A DNA stretch of 64,000 nucleotides from Pedobacter sp. HDW13 (GCF_011303555.1 NZ_CP049868.1:1116001-1180000), one strand, 5' to 3'; positions 1-8,528 are shown, counted from the stretch's first letter. Notes: generated by a model not told the origin, from the letters alone. Translations and numbers: made by a program.

Positions 1-411
1 TTTACGCTGAAAGGCCAGTTCCATTTCTTCCTCTTTCAGTTTCAGGCTTTGCTCGCGTCTTAAAAATTCCAATTCCTTCTCCCGGGCAAGCTTTAACTTT
101 TCTTCATTATCTTTTGCATTACCCTCCAGCATTTGAAGTTTAGTTTCAAAATCGGCAGCAATACTCTTGCGCAGGTTGCCTTCCAAATCATCTTTCAGTT
201 TAAGCTTTTCTTCGGCAAGTTTAACATCAAAAGCTCTCAGCTGCTGTTGTTTTTCTGATTCTAAAACCTGCAGCTTACGTTGATATTCTTCATCCTTCTG
301 TCTTGCATAAGCAGCCGCTTTCTCACGTAACTCCTTTTTATAATCTTCGGCCATAGCTTCTTCCATCGGAAAAACATGGGCACAGTTGGGGCATTTTATT
401 TCAGTAGGCAT
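1..411 (-). CDS. DUF2130-family protein, N-terminal part (runs off the window)
   Basis: The visible 137 residues open with EIKCPNCAHVF, a single CxxC pair that looks like half a zinc ribbon. A long highly charged stretch rich in Lys, Glu, Gln and Arg follows, typical of a coiled coil. This layout is characteristic of DUF2130 proteins, whose conserved domain lies further C-terminal and would be outside this window. The molecular function of the family is not established. The start is the ATG at 409-411, directly before the CxxC motif. The identification rests on the N-terminal pattern only. Confidence 0.6.
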   Translation of the reverse strand, partial: MPTEIKCPNCAHVFPMEEAMAEDYKKELREKAAAYARQKDEEYQRKLQVLESEKQQQLRAFDVKLAEEKLKLKDDLEGNLRKSIAADFETKLQMLEGNAKDNEEKLKLAREKELEFLRREQSLKLKEEEMELAFQRK

Positions 412-501
412 AAGTATTTTCTTTACTCGGGAAGAAACCAGAGGGATACAAAGATATTAAAGCTTTTTATCAATGTGTAAACGAGTTTTACACCGTGGGC
501 G

Positions 502-882
502 CTAAAGCACTTTCGATCTTATTTCGTGTCCTGCGGCCAAAATCTTGCTCACCGGACATTTTGTTGCAATATCTTCCAGTCTTACTTTTTGCTCTTCGGT
601 AAGTACGCCCAGGCAAGTAATCTCCTCAAAGAAAATAGTCTCACCATTTTCAGTATCAATATTAACTTCCACTTCAATCCGGTCAACAGGCCAGCCTTTT
701 CTGTCAATATACATTCTCAAAGTAATGGCTACGCACGAGGCTAGCGAAGCCATCAGCAAGCCCTTTGGCGCAAACCCTTTATGTGTACCACCATATTCCA
801 GCGGTTCGTCGGCTATAATTTCGTGTGATCCATTGCTTACCGAGCATGCATAGTGCTCCCTGTTTATTGTCGCTTTTACCAT
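502..882 (-). CDS. OsmC family protein
   Basis: A 126-residue protein of the OsmC/Ohr fold. The two conserved cysteines are visible: Cys50 in the helix SLASCVAITLRMY and Cys109 in ATKCPVSKIL. In characterised members this pair reduces organic hydroperoxides. The length is normal for a stand-alone member. It is closer to the general YhfA/OsmC group than to true Ohr, judging by its start and the GGTHKGFAPKGLL stretch, so the substrate is uncertain. It appears to be a single-gene unit on the minus strand. A cytoplasmic location is expected because there is no signal peptide. Confidence 0.85.
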   Translation of the reverse strand: MVKATINREHYACSVSNGSHEIIADEPLEYGGTHKGFAPKGLLMASLASCVAITLRMYIDRKGWPVDRIEVEVNIDTENGETIFFEEITCLGVLTEEQKVRLEDIATKCPVSKILAAGHEIRSKVL

Positions 883-1102
883 ATCGTACTAACTATTAAA
901 AATGCTAAACTTAACAAATATTTCCTGATTGAAATAACGCCAAAACATTACAGGCTTACTTAGGTGGGTTATTTTTTTCGAAAAGCAGGATCCTGTAACA
1001 ACATTTAAACAAATGTTATTCATTTTTTTTGACGGACATACTTTTAGCTATTTTTCTGAAACATTCTTTCATTGTATTTGTTACTTTTCGAAATGCGATG
1101 TT

Positions 1103-1468
1103 ATGAAATACAGAAAGTTAATCGGAAAATATTTAACGCAAAAATCGAACAACAATGTTCAAATCGCACTTGCATTAGTAGCAGGTTTAGCGGCAGGTGC
1201 TGTAATTAGTGTTTTATTTGCCCCTGATAGCGGCGCTGGTACCCGTGGGAAAATTGCAGGCAAGGCTAAAAACCTACGCTATGGTTTCCAGGATAAATAT
1301 AATCTTTTAAAAGAGAAGGTTTTCGGCGTAGAGGCAATAGAAGAAGATATCGTTGAACATGAAGTTCCTCATTTTAGACAAAAAATAGAAAAAAAACGCA
1401 AATCTGATGTGAAAGAAATATTAGATGATGCGTACAAAAACGGGCAGGTACAGGAAGGACAGGGATAA
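1103..1468 (+). CDS. YtxH domain-containing membrane-anchored protein
   Basis: The 121-residue protein has one glycine/alanine-rich membrane segment, LALVAGLAAGAVISVLFAP, near residues 20-40. A basic region (RGKIAGKAKNLR) and a charged helical tail follow. This is the YtxH pattern (single-pass, cytoplasmic helical tail). Members are often stress-induced, but no biochemical role is known. I chose the ATG at 1103 (MKYRKLIGKYL); the open frame extends 5' to 1013 but that part encodes an unlikely Phe-rich sequence. Confidence 0.75.
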   Translation: MKYRKLIGKYLTQKSNNNVQIALALVAGLAAGAVISVLFAPDSGAGTRGKIAGKAKNLRYGFQDKYNLLKEKVFGVEAIEEDIVEHEVPHFRQKIEKKRKSDVKEILDDAYKNGQVQEGQG

Positions 1469-1518
1469 TTACGCAAACATAGATTAAAATCTTAGTTTTG
1501 CAGCAATAGCTGCAGCCC

Positions 1519-2268
1519 ATGATTTTTATCCTGTCAAAAATTCTTTTATACTTAATCAAGCCGTTCCTTTGGTTTTGTATTCTACTTATCCTTAGTTTTT
1601 TTGCTAAAAAGGATAAAACCCGTAAGCATTTAGGCACCGCTGCAATAGTGGTGCTTTTATTTTTTTCAAACGCTTTTCTGGCTAACCAGGTAGTTAAGTT
1701 ATACGAGCCTCCCTATCCTGCACAAAAGGAAAGCTATGATGTGGCTATTGTGCTGGGTGGCTTTTCGGGGATAAACAAGCGGAATAACGAAATAAAGTTT
1801 AACGGAAGCAATGATCGCCTGTTCCAGACCTTATCACTCTACCGCCAAGGCCGGATAAAAAAAATATTGATTAGTAGTGGCAATGCCAACCTGATTAACA
1901 ACAAGGTTAAAGAAGCAGATCTGGTTAAAAAATTCCTGCACGAAATCTGCATTCCCGACAGTGCAGTCTTCATCGAAAACCAAAGCAGAAATACCATCGA
2001 AAATGCGAAGTTTAGCCTTGCACTCATTAAAAAGAGTATGCCTCAGGCTAAAATTGTAGTGGTTACCAGTGCGTGGCATATCCCTAGGGCCAGGCTTATT
2101 TTCAACCGACAGGCTCAACAGAAGCTCAGCTATTATCCTACCGATTTCAGAGGCAGTACCGAATCTGGCCTCAACGACTTACTAATACCCAGTGTATCGG
2201 CATTTGGTACCTGGGAAATGTTGTTTAAAGAGTGGATTGGTTTTCTGGTCGACTACTTTCGTAGCTGA
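1519..2268 (+). CDS. YdcF/SanA-type DUF218 membrane protein
   Basis: A 249-residue protein with two N-terminal hydrophobic segments (about residues 5-25 and 35-60), then a DUF218 domain. Recognisable pieces are DVAIVLGGF at the domain start, the SRNTIENAKFS stretch and VTSAWHIPRARLIF. This arrangement resembles ElyC/SanA/YdcF proteins, linked to envelope integrity and lipid-carrier metabolism in Enterobacteria, where the reaction is still debated. The length fits. The ATG is 50 bases after the YtxH gene, so the two could be cotranscribed. Confidence 0.8.
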   Translation: MIFILSKILLYLIKPFLWFCILLILSFFAKKDKTRKHLGTAAIVVLLFFSNAFLANQVVKLYEPPYPAQKESYDVAIVLGGFSGINKRNNEIKFNGSNDRLFQTLSLYRQGRIKKILISSGNANLINNKVKEADLVKKFLHEICIPDSAVFIENQSRNTIENAKFSLALIKKSMPQAKIVVVTSAWHIPRARLIFNRQAQQKLSYYPTDFRGSTESGLNDLLIPSVSAFGTWEMLFKEWIGFLVDYFRS

Positions 2269-2432
2269 CCCTTTAGAACTGCCTCTTTCATAGAAGTGCA
2301 AACAGCTTCTTGGCATTTGCCAAAACTCATACACATGTATGATTTAGCATAGTATTTTAAATTTTACTTATTAAGTATGTTTATAATTACATTATATGTA
2401 TATATTTATGTCGTAAAATTACATTTAAAATT

Positions 2433-2921
2433 ATGCTCACTAAAGAAAAACAAACTCAAAAATTTTATTGGCTTAAGTATGAGATTAGCGCTATCCAATC
2501 TTTGATCTTAAACTCTCCGGGAATCGATCAATTTGTATTCTGCTATTTTTTTCCCGATACCCATAAAAAAGATAAACCTTTACAGCTGATTGCCTACGGT
2601 TACATGGCCGACACTAATCAATACAGCAGTTATTTCGACAAGCTGGAGGTGTACAACAACAGTGCGCTTGATCTGAGTGGCCCGATCATCATGAGTAATA
2701 ACATCATTTCTCTGGCCAATATCCAGTTACTCATTAACACAGCTGATGCCAATGGCGATAAACCCGATTATCTCGTATTTATCCCCAATGTAGCGCAGGG
2801 ACACGTGTTCTACAACGTAAAAAGGTTTAGAAGAATTGATACCGGAGATGTAGAGTTGCTATACAACAACGGTCTCGATCCAATTGAAACCAATCCTTCG
2901 CCACCGGCAACAATACACTAA
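2433..2921 (+). CDS. uncharacterised 162-residue protein
   Basis: I do not recognise this family. The protein is soluble, has no signal peptide and no membrane segment, and mixes beta-prone stretches (QFVFCYFFPDT, LQLIAYGYMA) with a proline-rich tail. It lies 20 bases before the seven-helix gene at 2942 and is co-directional with the following kinase and regulator genes, so it may belong to that sensory operon. An upstream stretch (2269-2432) is very AT-rich and probably carries the promoter, but I see no clear consensus there. Confidence 0.6.
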   Translation: MLTKEKQTQKFYWLKYEISAIQSLILNSPGIDQFVFCYFFPDTHKKDKPLQLIAYGYMADTNQYSSYFDKLEVYNNSALDLSGPIIMSNNIISLANIQLLINTADANGDKPDYLVFIPNVAQGHVFYNVKRFRRIDTGDVELLYNNGLDPIETNPSPPATIH

Positions 2922-2941
2922 TTCAATAACCCTAATCTCGG

Positions 2942-3604
2942 ATGCTAAAAATATTCCAATTTGTTCTCGATTGGTCTGAAGTATGGGCACTATTTATCCC
3001 AATAACCATATTAATGCTTAAGAAACAACCAGCAAAACTTACGCTGGTTGTTTCTTATATGTGGGCTGCACTGATCATCAATCTGGCAATAGACCTCGTT
3101 TGGAAATTCAGGATACTGTTGCCTTCAGCATATAATTCCAACAATTTTCTTTACAATCTACATTCAGTAGTGCGTTTTTATCTGTTCAGTGCATTTTTCA
3201 TCCATCTCCACCAACCTTTCCTGGTTACCGTTAAAAAAATCGTGCCTATCGGTTTTACACTTTTTATTATTATCAACTTTACTTTTTTCGAGAACTTTTT
3301 CGATTACTGGAAATTCAGCAGCCGCTTACTTTCTATCGAAGCTGCGCTCCTGCTTTTTTATGTGTTACAGTATTACCTGTTTAAAATAAAAGATAGTATA
3401 GGCACAAAGATTACCAATAACGTTTTTTGGATCGTTACCGGACTAGGCGTTTTTGTAGCACTCAATTTTTTCATTTTCCTGCTGTACAATGAGCTCACCA
3501 CACGTTTTCAGAGCTTTGCTATTAGCTTATGGAGCGTCCACAATATATCGTACATTATTTTCAACCTGTTTTTAGCCAAAGGTTTTTATGAATCAGGAAA
3601 ATAA
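2942..3604 (+). CDS. seven-helix integral membrane protein
   Basis: A 220-residue protein with about seven predicted membrane helices. They cover nearly the whole chain: around residues 10-26, 33-54, 68-90, 102-118, 132-148, 160-183 and 190-214. There is no signal peptide and no enzymatic motif. It overlaps the downstream histidine kinase gene by 17 bases, which argues for translational coupling and a shared role. The kinase has almost no extracytoplasmic part, so this protein is the likely sensory partner. That is an inference from context. Alternative: an unrelated small transporter. Confidence 0.7.
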   Translation: MLKIFQFVLDWSEVWALFIPITILMLKKQPAKLTLVVSYMWAALIINLAIDLVWKFRILLPSAYNSNNFLYNLHSVVRFYLFSAFFIHLHQPFLVTVKKIVPIGFTLFIIINFTFFENFFDYWKFSSRLLSIEAALLLFYVLQYYLFKIKDSIGTKITNNVFWIVTGLGVFVALNFFIFLLYNELTTRFQSFAISLWSVHNISYIIFNLFLAKGFYESGK

Positions 3605-4406
3605 TAAAATCACCTTGATACTGATGGCGGGTATAGCGGCTATGCTGATGCTTTTCATCAGTATTTTACTCATTTTTATTTTCATGCAGCGCAAAAAACT
3701 TCAGTATAAAATGAATTTGCAGGCCCTGCAAAATGCGCAAAAAAACCAATTAATAGCCGCAGCGGTGAGAAGCGAGGAAATAGAAAAGTTACGCATTGCC
3801 GAAGAACTTCATGATGAGGTTGGGGCTATACTCGGGGCATCGAGCTTGCACTTTTATGGAATTAACTTAGATCATTGCGACGAAATAAGCAAGGAAATGT
3901 ATACCAAAAGCAAAAGTTTGCTGGATGAGGGGATCAGCAAAATCAGGGGTATATCGCATAATCTACACTCTAATATCTTACAGGAACTTGGTTTAAAAGA
4001 AGCAATTGGCCACTTTTGCGGCAAGATTGGCCATAGCAGTTTAATCAACATCAGCTTAGATCTTCAGGATAGGTACCGCACCAAAGCTACCCCTAACGAC
4101 ATCAGCATTTACAGGGTTATCCAGGAGTTACTCCATAACATTACCAAACATGCCAAAGCCAATCTCATCCACATCATCTCGGCCAGTACAAACAACCACC
4201 TAATCTTTACCATTACGCACAATGGTAACGGCCTTACCCAAAGTCAGTTCGAAGAACTCAGGTTTACTAAAGATGGCCTTGGTTTAAAAAACATCCAGAA
4301 CAGAATGATATTGCTGAAAGCCTGTCTTAAATTTTCGCAGCATACAGACCGTTATCAGATCGAATTAAAGATACCTATTGAGAGCAGCTTACAGAATTAC
4401 AAATAA
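3588..4406 (+). CDS. sensor histidine kinase (HisKA_3/NarL type)
   Basis: A 272-residue kinase with one membrane helix (residues 8-33), a short coiled linker, then the dimerisation/phosphoacceptor segment. His75 lies in AEELHDEVGA, the H-box form of the HisKA_3 (NarX/DesK) class. A HATPase_c domain follows, with the N-box QELLHNITKHAKAN and the G-box DGLGLKN. It lacks any periplasmic sensor domain, so input probably comes from the membrane or a partner such as the overlapping seven-helix protein. The regulator gene 86 bases downstream is its obvious cognate. Confidence 0.92.
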   Translation: MNQENNKITLILMAGIAAMLMLFISILLIFIFMQRKKLQYKMNLQALQNAQKNQLIAAAVRSEEIEKLRIAEELHDEVGAILGASSLHFYGINLDHCDEISKEMYTKSKSLLDEGISKIRGISHNLHSNILQELGLKEAIGHFCGKIGHSSLINISLDLQDRYRTKATPNDISIYRVIQELLHNITKHAKANLIHIISASTNNHLIFTITHNGNGLTQSQFEELRFTKDGLGLKNIQNRMILLKACLKFSQHTDRYQIELKIPIESSLQNYK

Positions 4407-4492
4407 TTAATACAATTAAGTAGTATTAAAATGTAATTTATGCTGCCGTTTTATAAAAAATTAACTATTTTTAAATGATTAAATAAATAATA

Positions 4493-5146
4493 ATGTCCAA
4501 AATAAGGATAGCTATAGCAGATGATTACAGTATCTTTAGGGATGGCTTAAAAGTTGGATTTACCCGCGATAAAAACCTTGAGGTGATATTTGAAGTGTCA
4601 GACGGGTACGAACTGATGCAAAAACTCGAAGAAGTACAGCCCGATGTGATTTTGATGGATCTGAAAATGCCCGGAATGGATGGTATGGAAGCTATTAAGC
4701 TGATCAGGAAAAAATATACAGGTGATATCAAAATGCTGGTTGTTACGATGTACGACGATGTTAAATTCATCATTCACCTGATGGAAAGCGGAGCTAACGG
4801 CTATCTTTTAAAAAACACCGATCCAAAAGAAATCAGAAAGGCCATTTACTCGGTACATGAAAGCGGCTATTATTTTAACGATATTGTAACTAAGGCCCTG
4901 CTCAGGAAACTGACCATTAAAAGCCCCGCCAAACTCTCTCTCGACCAAACTATAGAATTTTCGGAACGCGAACTCGATGTGTTAAAACTGATTTGCAATG
5001 AGAAAACAGCCAGTGAAATCGGCACCGAACTTTTCTTAAGTCCACGGTCTGTAGAAGGCATCAGAATGCGTATAATCGAAAAAACAGGTGTGCGCAATAC
5101 CGCCGGATTGGTAATGTTTGCCATTAAAAACGGCGTAATAGATTAA
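4493..5146 (+). CDS. NarL/LuxR-type response regulator
   Basis: A 217-residue two-domain regulator. The receiver domain (1-120) shows the acidic pair D10-D11, the phosphoacceptor Asp56 in ILMDLKMPGMDG, and the conserved Lys in GYLLKNTD. The C-terminal part (about 150-215) is a LuxR-type helix-turn-helix: FSERELDVLKLI, then the recognition stretch LSPRSVEGIRMRI. It is paired with the kinase just upstream. The next gene downstream is the small peptide gene at 5373, a plausible target. That link is inferred from adjacency only. Confidence 0.93.
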   Translation: MSKIRIAIADDYSIFRDGLKVGFTRDKNLEVIFEVSDGYELMQKLEEVQPDVILMDLKMPGMDGMEAIKLIRKKYTGDIKMLVVTMYDDVKFIIHLMESGANGYLLKNTDPKEIRKAIYSVHESGYYFNDIVTKALLRKLTIKSPAKLSLDQTIEFSERELDVLKLICNEKTASEIGTELFLSPRSVEGIRMRIIEKTGVRNTAGLVMFAIKNGVID

Positions 5147-5372
5147 ACTACGCCTCATTTCACCCTCCTTCCTTTTTCATATCCCTTTCTTAATGTAGCG
5201 GTAAGGTAAACTTCTATCTACACTACTAACTACGTAGAAATACTCAATTTTCTGATTGGGTATTAGCACGCTGGTATCAAAACCATCCCCTTCCGAACTT
5301 TACATTGTGCAAACGAAGCTTCAAAACCAACGCACATAAACAATTATTTATTTACCTCAAAAAGAAAACAAA

Positions 5373-5678
5373 ATGGCAAAGTCAGGTTTATCCAAGGCAG
5401 AACTAGCAATCCTTGATGCATTAATCGCCGATTTACAAGGCGACAATGAAATTGTTGAAGCAAATTCAGCAGCTCCACTGTTTATTACAGCAATAACACG
5501 TACGGCTCTAAAAGCAGTAAAAGTAACTGTTAGAGCTACCCCGGTAGTTACCCAGGTAGTTGAAGCAGTAGGCGCAGCAAATGCGTTGAACGAAGCAGAG
5601 ATCAGCGATCTTTCTAAAGAAGCCAACAATGGCTTATCGCTAGAGAAATTGATCGAACTACGCAAAAAATTCAATTAA
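5373..5678 (+). CDS. 101-residue cysteine-free peptide, candidate precursor of an SdpABC-like system
   Basis: I do not recognise the family. The protein has an acidic amphipathic N-terminus (LSKAELAILDALIADLQGD, residues 6-24). A central beta-branched cationic segment (about residues 36-63) carries Arg43, Lys47, Lys50 and Arg54. The C-terminal helix ends in LEKLIELRKKF. It has no cysteine and no classical signal peptide. It is followed 6 bases later by a strong terminator and then by an SdpA-like protein, an HTTM protein and a DCC oxidoreductase. Position and composition suggest a precursor or signal peptide, but this is an inference. The ATG at 5373 is the first in frame. Confidence 0.6.
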   Translation: MAKSGLSKAELAILDALIADLQGDNEIVEANSAAPLFITAITRTALKAVKVTVRATPVVTQVVEAVGAANALNEAEISDLSKEANNGLSLEKLIELRKKFN

Positions 5679-5684
5679 CTATTT

Positions 5685-5715
5685 AAGGAGGGCAGCTGGA
5701 CTGTCCTCCTTTTTT
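5685..5715 (+). terminator. intrinsic terminator after the peptide gene
   Basis: An 11-base-pair stem (5685-5695 with 5701-5711, one G-U pair) has a five-base loop and a T run to 5715. It lies 6 bases after the peptide stop codon and about 20 bases before the next gene. Most transcripts should end here, giving much more peptide mRNA than mRNA for the downstream membrane proteins. Confidence 0.85.
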
Positions 5716-5734
5716 CACCAATCTTTTTTTGAAA

Positions 5735-6289
5735 ATGATGATGTTGAAATTAACACCTACGGCAATTTACGAGCTTGTAATAACCGTTTTCCTAGCCTCT
5801 TGGTTCTTAGCCACCATATTCTGCCAGTTTAAAGAAACCAGACTATCTTGGTTCATCAGGTATAAAATCGACCTCTTTAACCTGATTCCTTTGTGGACAT
5901 TTTTTGCTCCTCACCCGGGCAAAAGAGACTATCACTTGCTTTTTAGGGATAAGATATCTGATGAAAATTATACCGAATGGCAGGAAATGGACATTACCGA
6001 AGAACGCACCTTTTGGTCCTGGTTATGGAACCCCGAAAAACGCGATAAAAAAATCCTATCAGATGTGGTGCAAAGCCTCGTTTCCAGTATCCCTTCCTAC
6101 CGCGAAAGAACAGGCAACTTAAATTTACTCATGTTTTCTACACCCTATATCATTGTATTGCATGCCGTTAGCCATTATAAGCAACGTACAGCAGATTGCT
6201 ACCGCCAGTTTATGCTGGCCGAATCGTCGGGCTATCAAAAAGAAACAGCCCCATCACTAATCCTATTATCTGTTTTTCATCAAATTTAG
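5735..6289 (+). CDS. SdpA-like membrane-anchored protein (tentative)
   Basis: A 184-residue protein with an N-terminal membrane helix (about residues 8-28) and a second hydrophobic stretch near LLMFSTPYIIVLHAV. After the first helix comes LIPLWTFFAPHPGKRDYHLL, a W-x-FF-x-P pattern reminiscent of SdpA-family proteins and of the partners of HTTM proteins. In Bacillus subtilis SdpA and SdpB together mature the SdpC toxin. Here the gene is 2 bases upstream of an HTTM gene, the same order. The identity is tentative because only a short motif and the context support it. A TTG at 5729 is an alternative start; I prefer the first ATG at 5735. Confidence 0.55.
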   Translation: MMMLKLTPTAIYELVITVFLASWFLATIFCQFKETRLSWFIRYKIDLFNLIPLWTFFAPHPGKRDYHLLFRDKISDENYTEWQEMDITEERTFWSWLWNPEKRDKKILSDVVQSLVSSIPSYRERTGNLNLLMFSTPYIIVLHAVSHYKQRTADCYRQFMLAESSGYQKETAPSLILLSVFHQI

Positions 6290-6291
6290 CC

Positions 6292-7113
6292 ATGACTTTA
6301 TTTAACAACACATCGCAAATTGTATTGATCATACTCAGCGTGGGTTTACTGATCTCTACCTTAGAATACCTTAAAAAAGTACAGATATTTTCTCCTAACG
6401 GGCTGCTATCCTGGAATGTGATGCAGCTAAAGTGGACCAAAGAAAACCAAAGACCTTTTCTTAAACCTTTCTTTAAACTGTTCAGTGTTCCTGGCCTGGC
6501 CATGTTGTTTTTCATCAGGTGCTTACTCATTACCGGACTTTTGTTTTTTCCCTTACAAAGTACAGTTGGGTGGATATTGATTAGTTTATTAGGACTGAGC
6601 TTACTCCTTGCCACGCTGGTTACCCATTATGGTAGTGATGGTTCTGACCAGATGAGTATGCTGATTATTATTACCCTCATTTTATGCAATATGCCGGCAC
6701 TGGCCACTAGCAAATTAAGGGATATTGGGCTTTGGTTTATTGCGCTTCAGGCCTGCCTTTCATACGCTGTTGCAGGCATTGCCAAACTGGTTTCGGCTGA
6801 GTGGCGCTCGGGAACAGCGATTAAAGATGTATTCTCTACCAAAACCTATGGTTCGAAAAAGGCTACACTTTTCTTACAAAAATATCCGGCAGCCAATCTT
6901 TTCTTATGTTGGAATGTTATTATTATGGAAACTATATTTCCGCTATGCCTATTTTTACCCTGGCCCTTTGCGCTGATATTTCTGGTATGGGGATTTATTT
7001 TTCACTTTTTCACGGCAGTGATTATGGGACTAAACTCTTTCTTTTGGGCCTTTATGGCAACCTATCCGGCAATTTATTTTGTTAACCACCAAATTTCATG
7101 GCACCTGTTTTAA
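6292..7113 (+). CDS. HTTM domain (SdpB / vitamin K gamma-carboxylase-like) membrane protein
   Basis: A 273-residue multi-pass protein with about six to seven helices. HTTM-type signatures are YAVAGIAKLVSAEWRSG in the middle and the late FHFFTAVIMGLNSFFWAFMA followed by YPAIYF. HTTM proteins include SdpB, needed to mature the SdpC toxin in Bacillus, and relatives of gamma-glutamyl carboxylase. The substrate here is unknown; the 101-residue protein at 5373 is a candidate. I start at the ATG at 6292, two bases after the upstream stop. The frame is open from 6196 but that part overlaps the previous gene. The gene overlaps the next by 16 bases. Confidence 0.8.
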   Translation: MTLFNNTSQIVLIILSVGLLISTLEYLKKVQIFSPNGLLSWNVMQLKWTKENQRPFLKPFFKLFSVPGLAMLFFIRCLLITGLLFFPLQSTVGWILISLLGLSLLLATLVTHYGSDGSDQMSMLIIITLILCNMPALATSKLRDIGLWFIALQACLSYAVAGIAKLVSAEWRSGTAIKDVFSTKTYGSKKATLFLQKYPAANLFLCWNVIIMETIFPLCLFLPWPFALIFLVWGFIFHFFTAVIMGLNSFFWAFMATYPAIYFVNHQISWHLF

Positions 7114-7517
7114 ATACACCGAAAGATATTATCCTGTTTGATGGGGTATGCAATTTCTGTAATAGCTATATCAATTATGTTATTGCATACGATCATCGCA
7201 ACAAGTTTCATTTTGCGCCTTTACAAAGCAATACTTCAGCCACGTTAAGCGAAATACATAAAACCGATTTTGAAAAGCTGAACAGCATTATTGTAGTCAG
7301 GGAAAACGGATTTCTTACCCAATCGAAAGCAGTACTCTATATTCTGAAAAACCTGAATGCATGGTGGTCGCCATTAGTCAATGTGGCCTATCTGATTCCG
7401 GACATTTCAAGGAACTGGCTGTACGAAGCCTTAGCTAAGAAACGTTATACCTTATTCGGACGAACAGAAAGCTGCATGCTCCCAACGGAGGAAGTTAGGA
7501 GCAGATTTTTAACTTAA
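7098..7517 (+). CDS. DCC-family thiol-disulfide oxidoreductase (DUF393)
   Basis: A 139-residue protein with the family signature DGVCNFCNSY (CxxC at about residues 18-21) near the N-terminus. The DxxxCxxC form gives the DCC family its name. Members are thioredoxin-fold proteins and are commonly encoded next to HTTM proteins. The gene overlaps the HTTM gene by 16 bases, so coexpression is near certain. It is cytoplasmic by sequence. Its substrate is unclear, since the candidate peptide in this locus has no cysteine. Confidence 0.88.
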   Translation: MAPVLNTPKDIILFDGVCNFCNSYINYVIAYDHRNKFHFAPLQSNTSATLSEIHKTDFEKLNSIIVVRENGFLTQSKAVLYILKNLNAWWSPLVNVAYLIPDISRNWLYEALAKKRYTLFGRTESCMLPTEEVRSRFLT

Positions 7518-7532
7518 AATAAAAAGTGGTGG

Positions 7533-8528
7533 TTAGCCTTCAATGGCTTTCCAAAGCATATCTTTTAGTTCAAGGATATTCTTTTCTGCTACAGAAGAAA
7601 TAAAAATAGATGGTATTTTAGGTAAATCCTGTTTCATTTCTGTCATCAGTTCCTCATCCAGCATATCCGATTTGGTTATGGCCAGTACATGGGGCTTTTG
7701 CATTAATTCAGGGTTATACGATTCCAGCTCTCGTTTCAGAATTGCATATTCCTCTTTTATCGAACGACTGGTATCGGCCGGCACCATAAAAAGCAACACC
7801 GAATTACGTTCAATGTGACGTAAAAAACGGTAGCCTAGGCCTTTACCTTTCGAAGCACCTTCAATAATGCCCGGAATATCGGCCATTACAAATGATTTGC
7901 CTCCTCTATAACTTACAATGCCCAAATTGGGTACGATGGTAGTAAAAGGATAATCTGCTATTTCGGGCTTCGCTGCCGAAACTACTGAAAGTAAAGTAGA
8001 TTTACCTGCATTTGGGAAGCCTACTAAACCAACATCGGCCAAAACTTTCAATTCCAGGATGTTCCAAAGCTCCTGGCCTTGCTCGCCCGGTTGTGCAAAA
8101 CGCGGTGTTTGCTGTGTTGCACTTTTAAAGTGTGCGTTACCCAATCCTCCACGACCACCAGCCGTTAAAATTTTGGTTTCGCCGTCTTTAGTTATTTCAA
8201 AAAGTATCTCTCCTGTTTCTGCATCACGCGCAATAGTGCCAAGGGGTACTTCTAATATTTCGTCTTTGCCTTGTTTACCAAATTTATGCGAACTGCCACC
8301 AGCACCACCATCTTCGGCAATAATATGCTTGCGGTATTTAAGGTGTAACAATGTCCAGATATGGATACTTCCTTTAACGATAATGTGACCGCCACGGCCA
8401 CCATCACCGCCATCAGGACCACCCATAGACGTTAAAATATCACGATGTAAATGTGCCGAACCTGCACCGCCTTTACCAGAACGGCAACAGATTTTTACAT
8501 AATCTACGAAATTTGAACCCTGTGACAT
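7533..8528 (-). CDS. obg: GTPase Obg
   Basis: A 331-residue Obg-family GTPase involved in late 50S ribosome assembly and stress signalling. Residues 1-160 form the glycine-rich Obg fold ([23 protein letters not shown]). The G domain follows: G1 GFPNAGKST at 170-178, G2 region [11 protein letters not shown]3 [10 protein letters not shown]4 TKSD, G5 SSVAEKN. There is no C-terminal OCT extension, as is usual in many Bacteroidota. It lies about 155 bases after adk on the same strand, a common pairing in this group. It converges on the DCC gene, with only 15 bases between. Confidence 0.97.
   Translation of the reverse strand: MSQGSNFVDYVKICCRSGKGGAGSAHLHRDILTSMGGPDGGDGGRGGHIIVKGSIHIWTLLHLKYRKHIIAEDGGAGGSSHKFGKQGKDEILEVPLGTIARDAETGEILFEITKDGETKILTAGGRGGLGNAHFKSATQQTPRFAQPGEQGQELWNILELKVLADVGLVGFPNAGKSTLLSVVSAAKPEIADYPFTTIVPNLGIVSYRGGKSFVMADIPGIIEGASKGKGLGYRFLRHIERNSVLLFMVPADTSRSIKEEYAILKRELESYNPELMQKPHVLAITKSDMLDEELMTEMKQDLPKIPSIFISSVAEKNILELKDMLWKAIEG

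Noticed and set aside
1013..1102. Upstream extension of the YtxH frame
   Set aside because: It encodes a Phe/Cys-rich stretch unlike any YtxH N-terminus. The ATG at 1103 fits the family better.
5147..5372. Promoter of the peptide gene at TACATTGT
   Set aside because: Only a partial match to TAnnTTTG and no -33 element at a suitable distance, so I do not call it.
6196..6291. Upstream extension of the HTTM frame
   Set aside because: It overlaps the preceding gene in another frame and would put a polar leader on a multi-pass protein. The ATG at 6292 lies two bases after the upstream stop.
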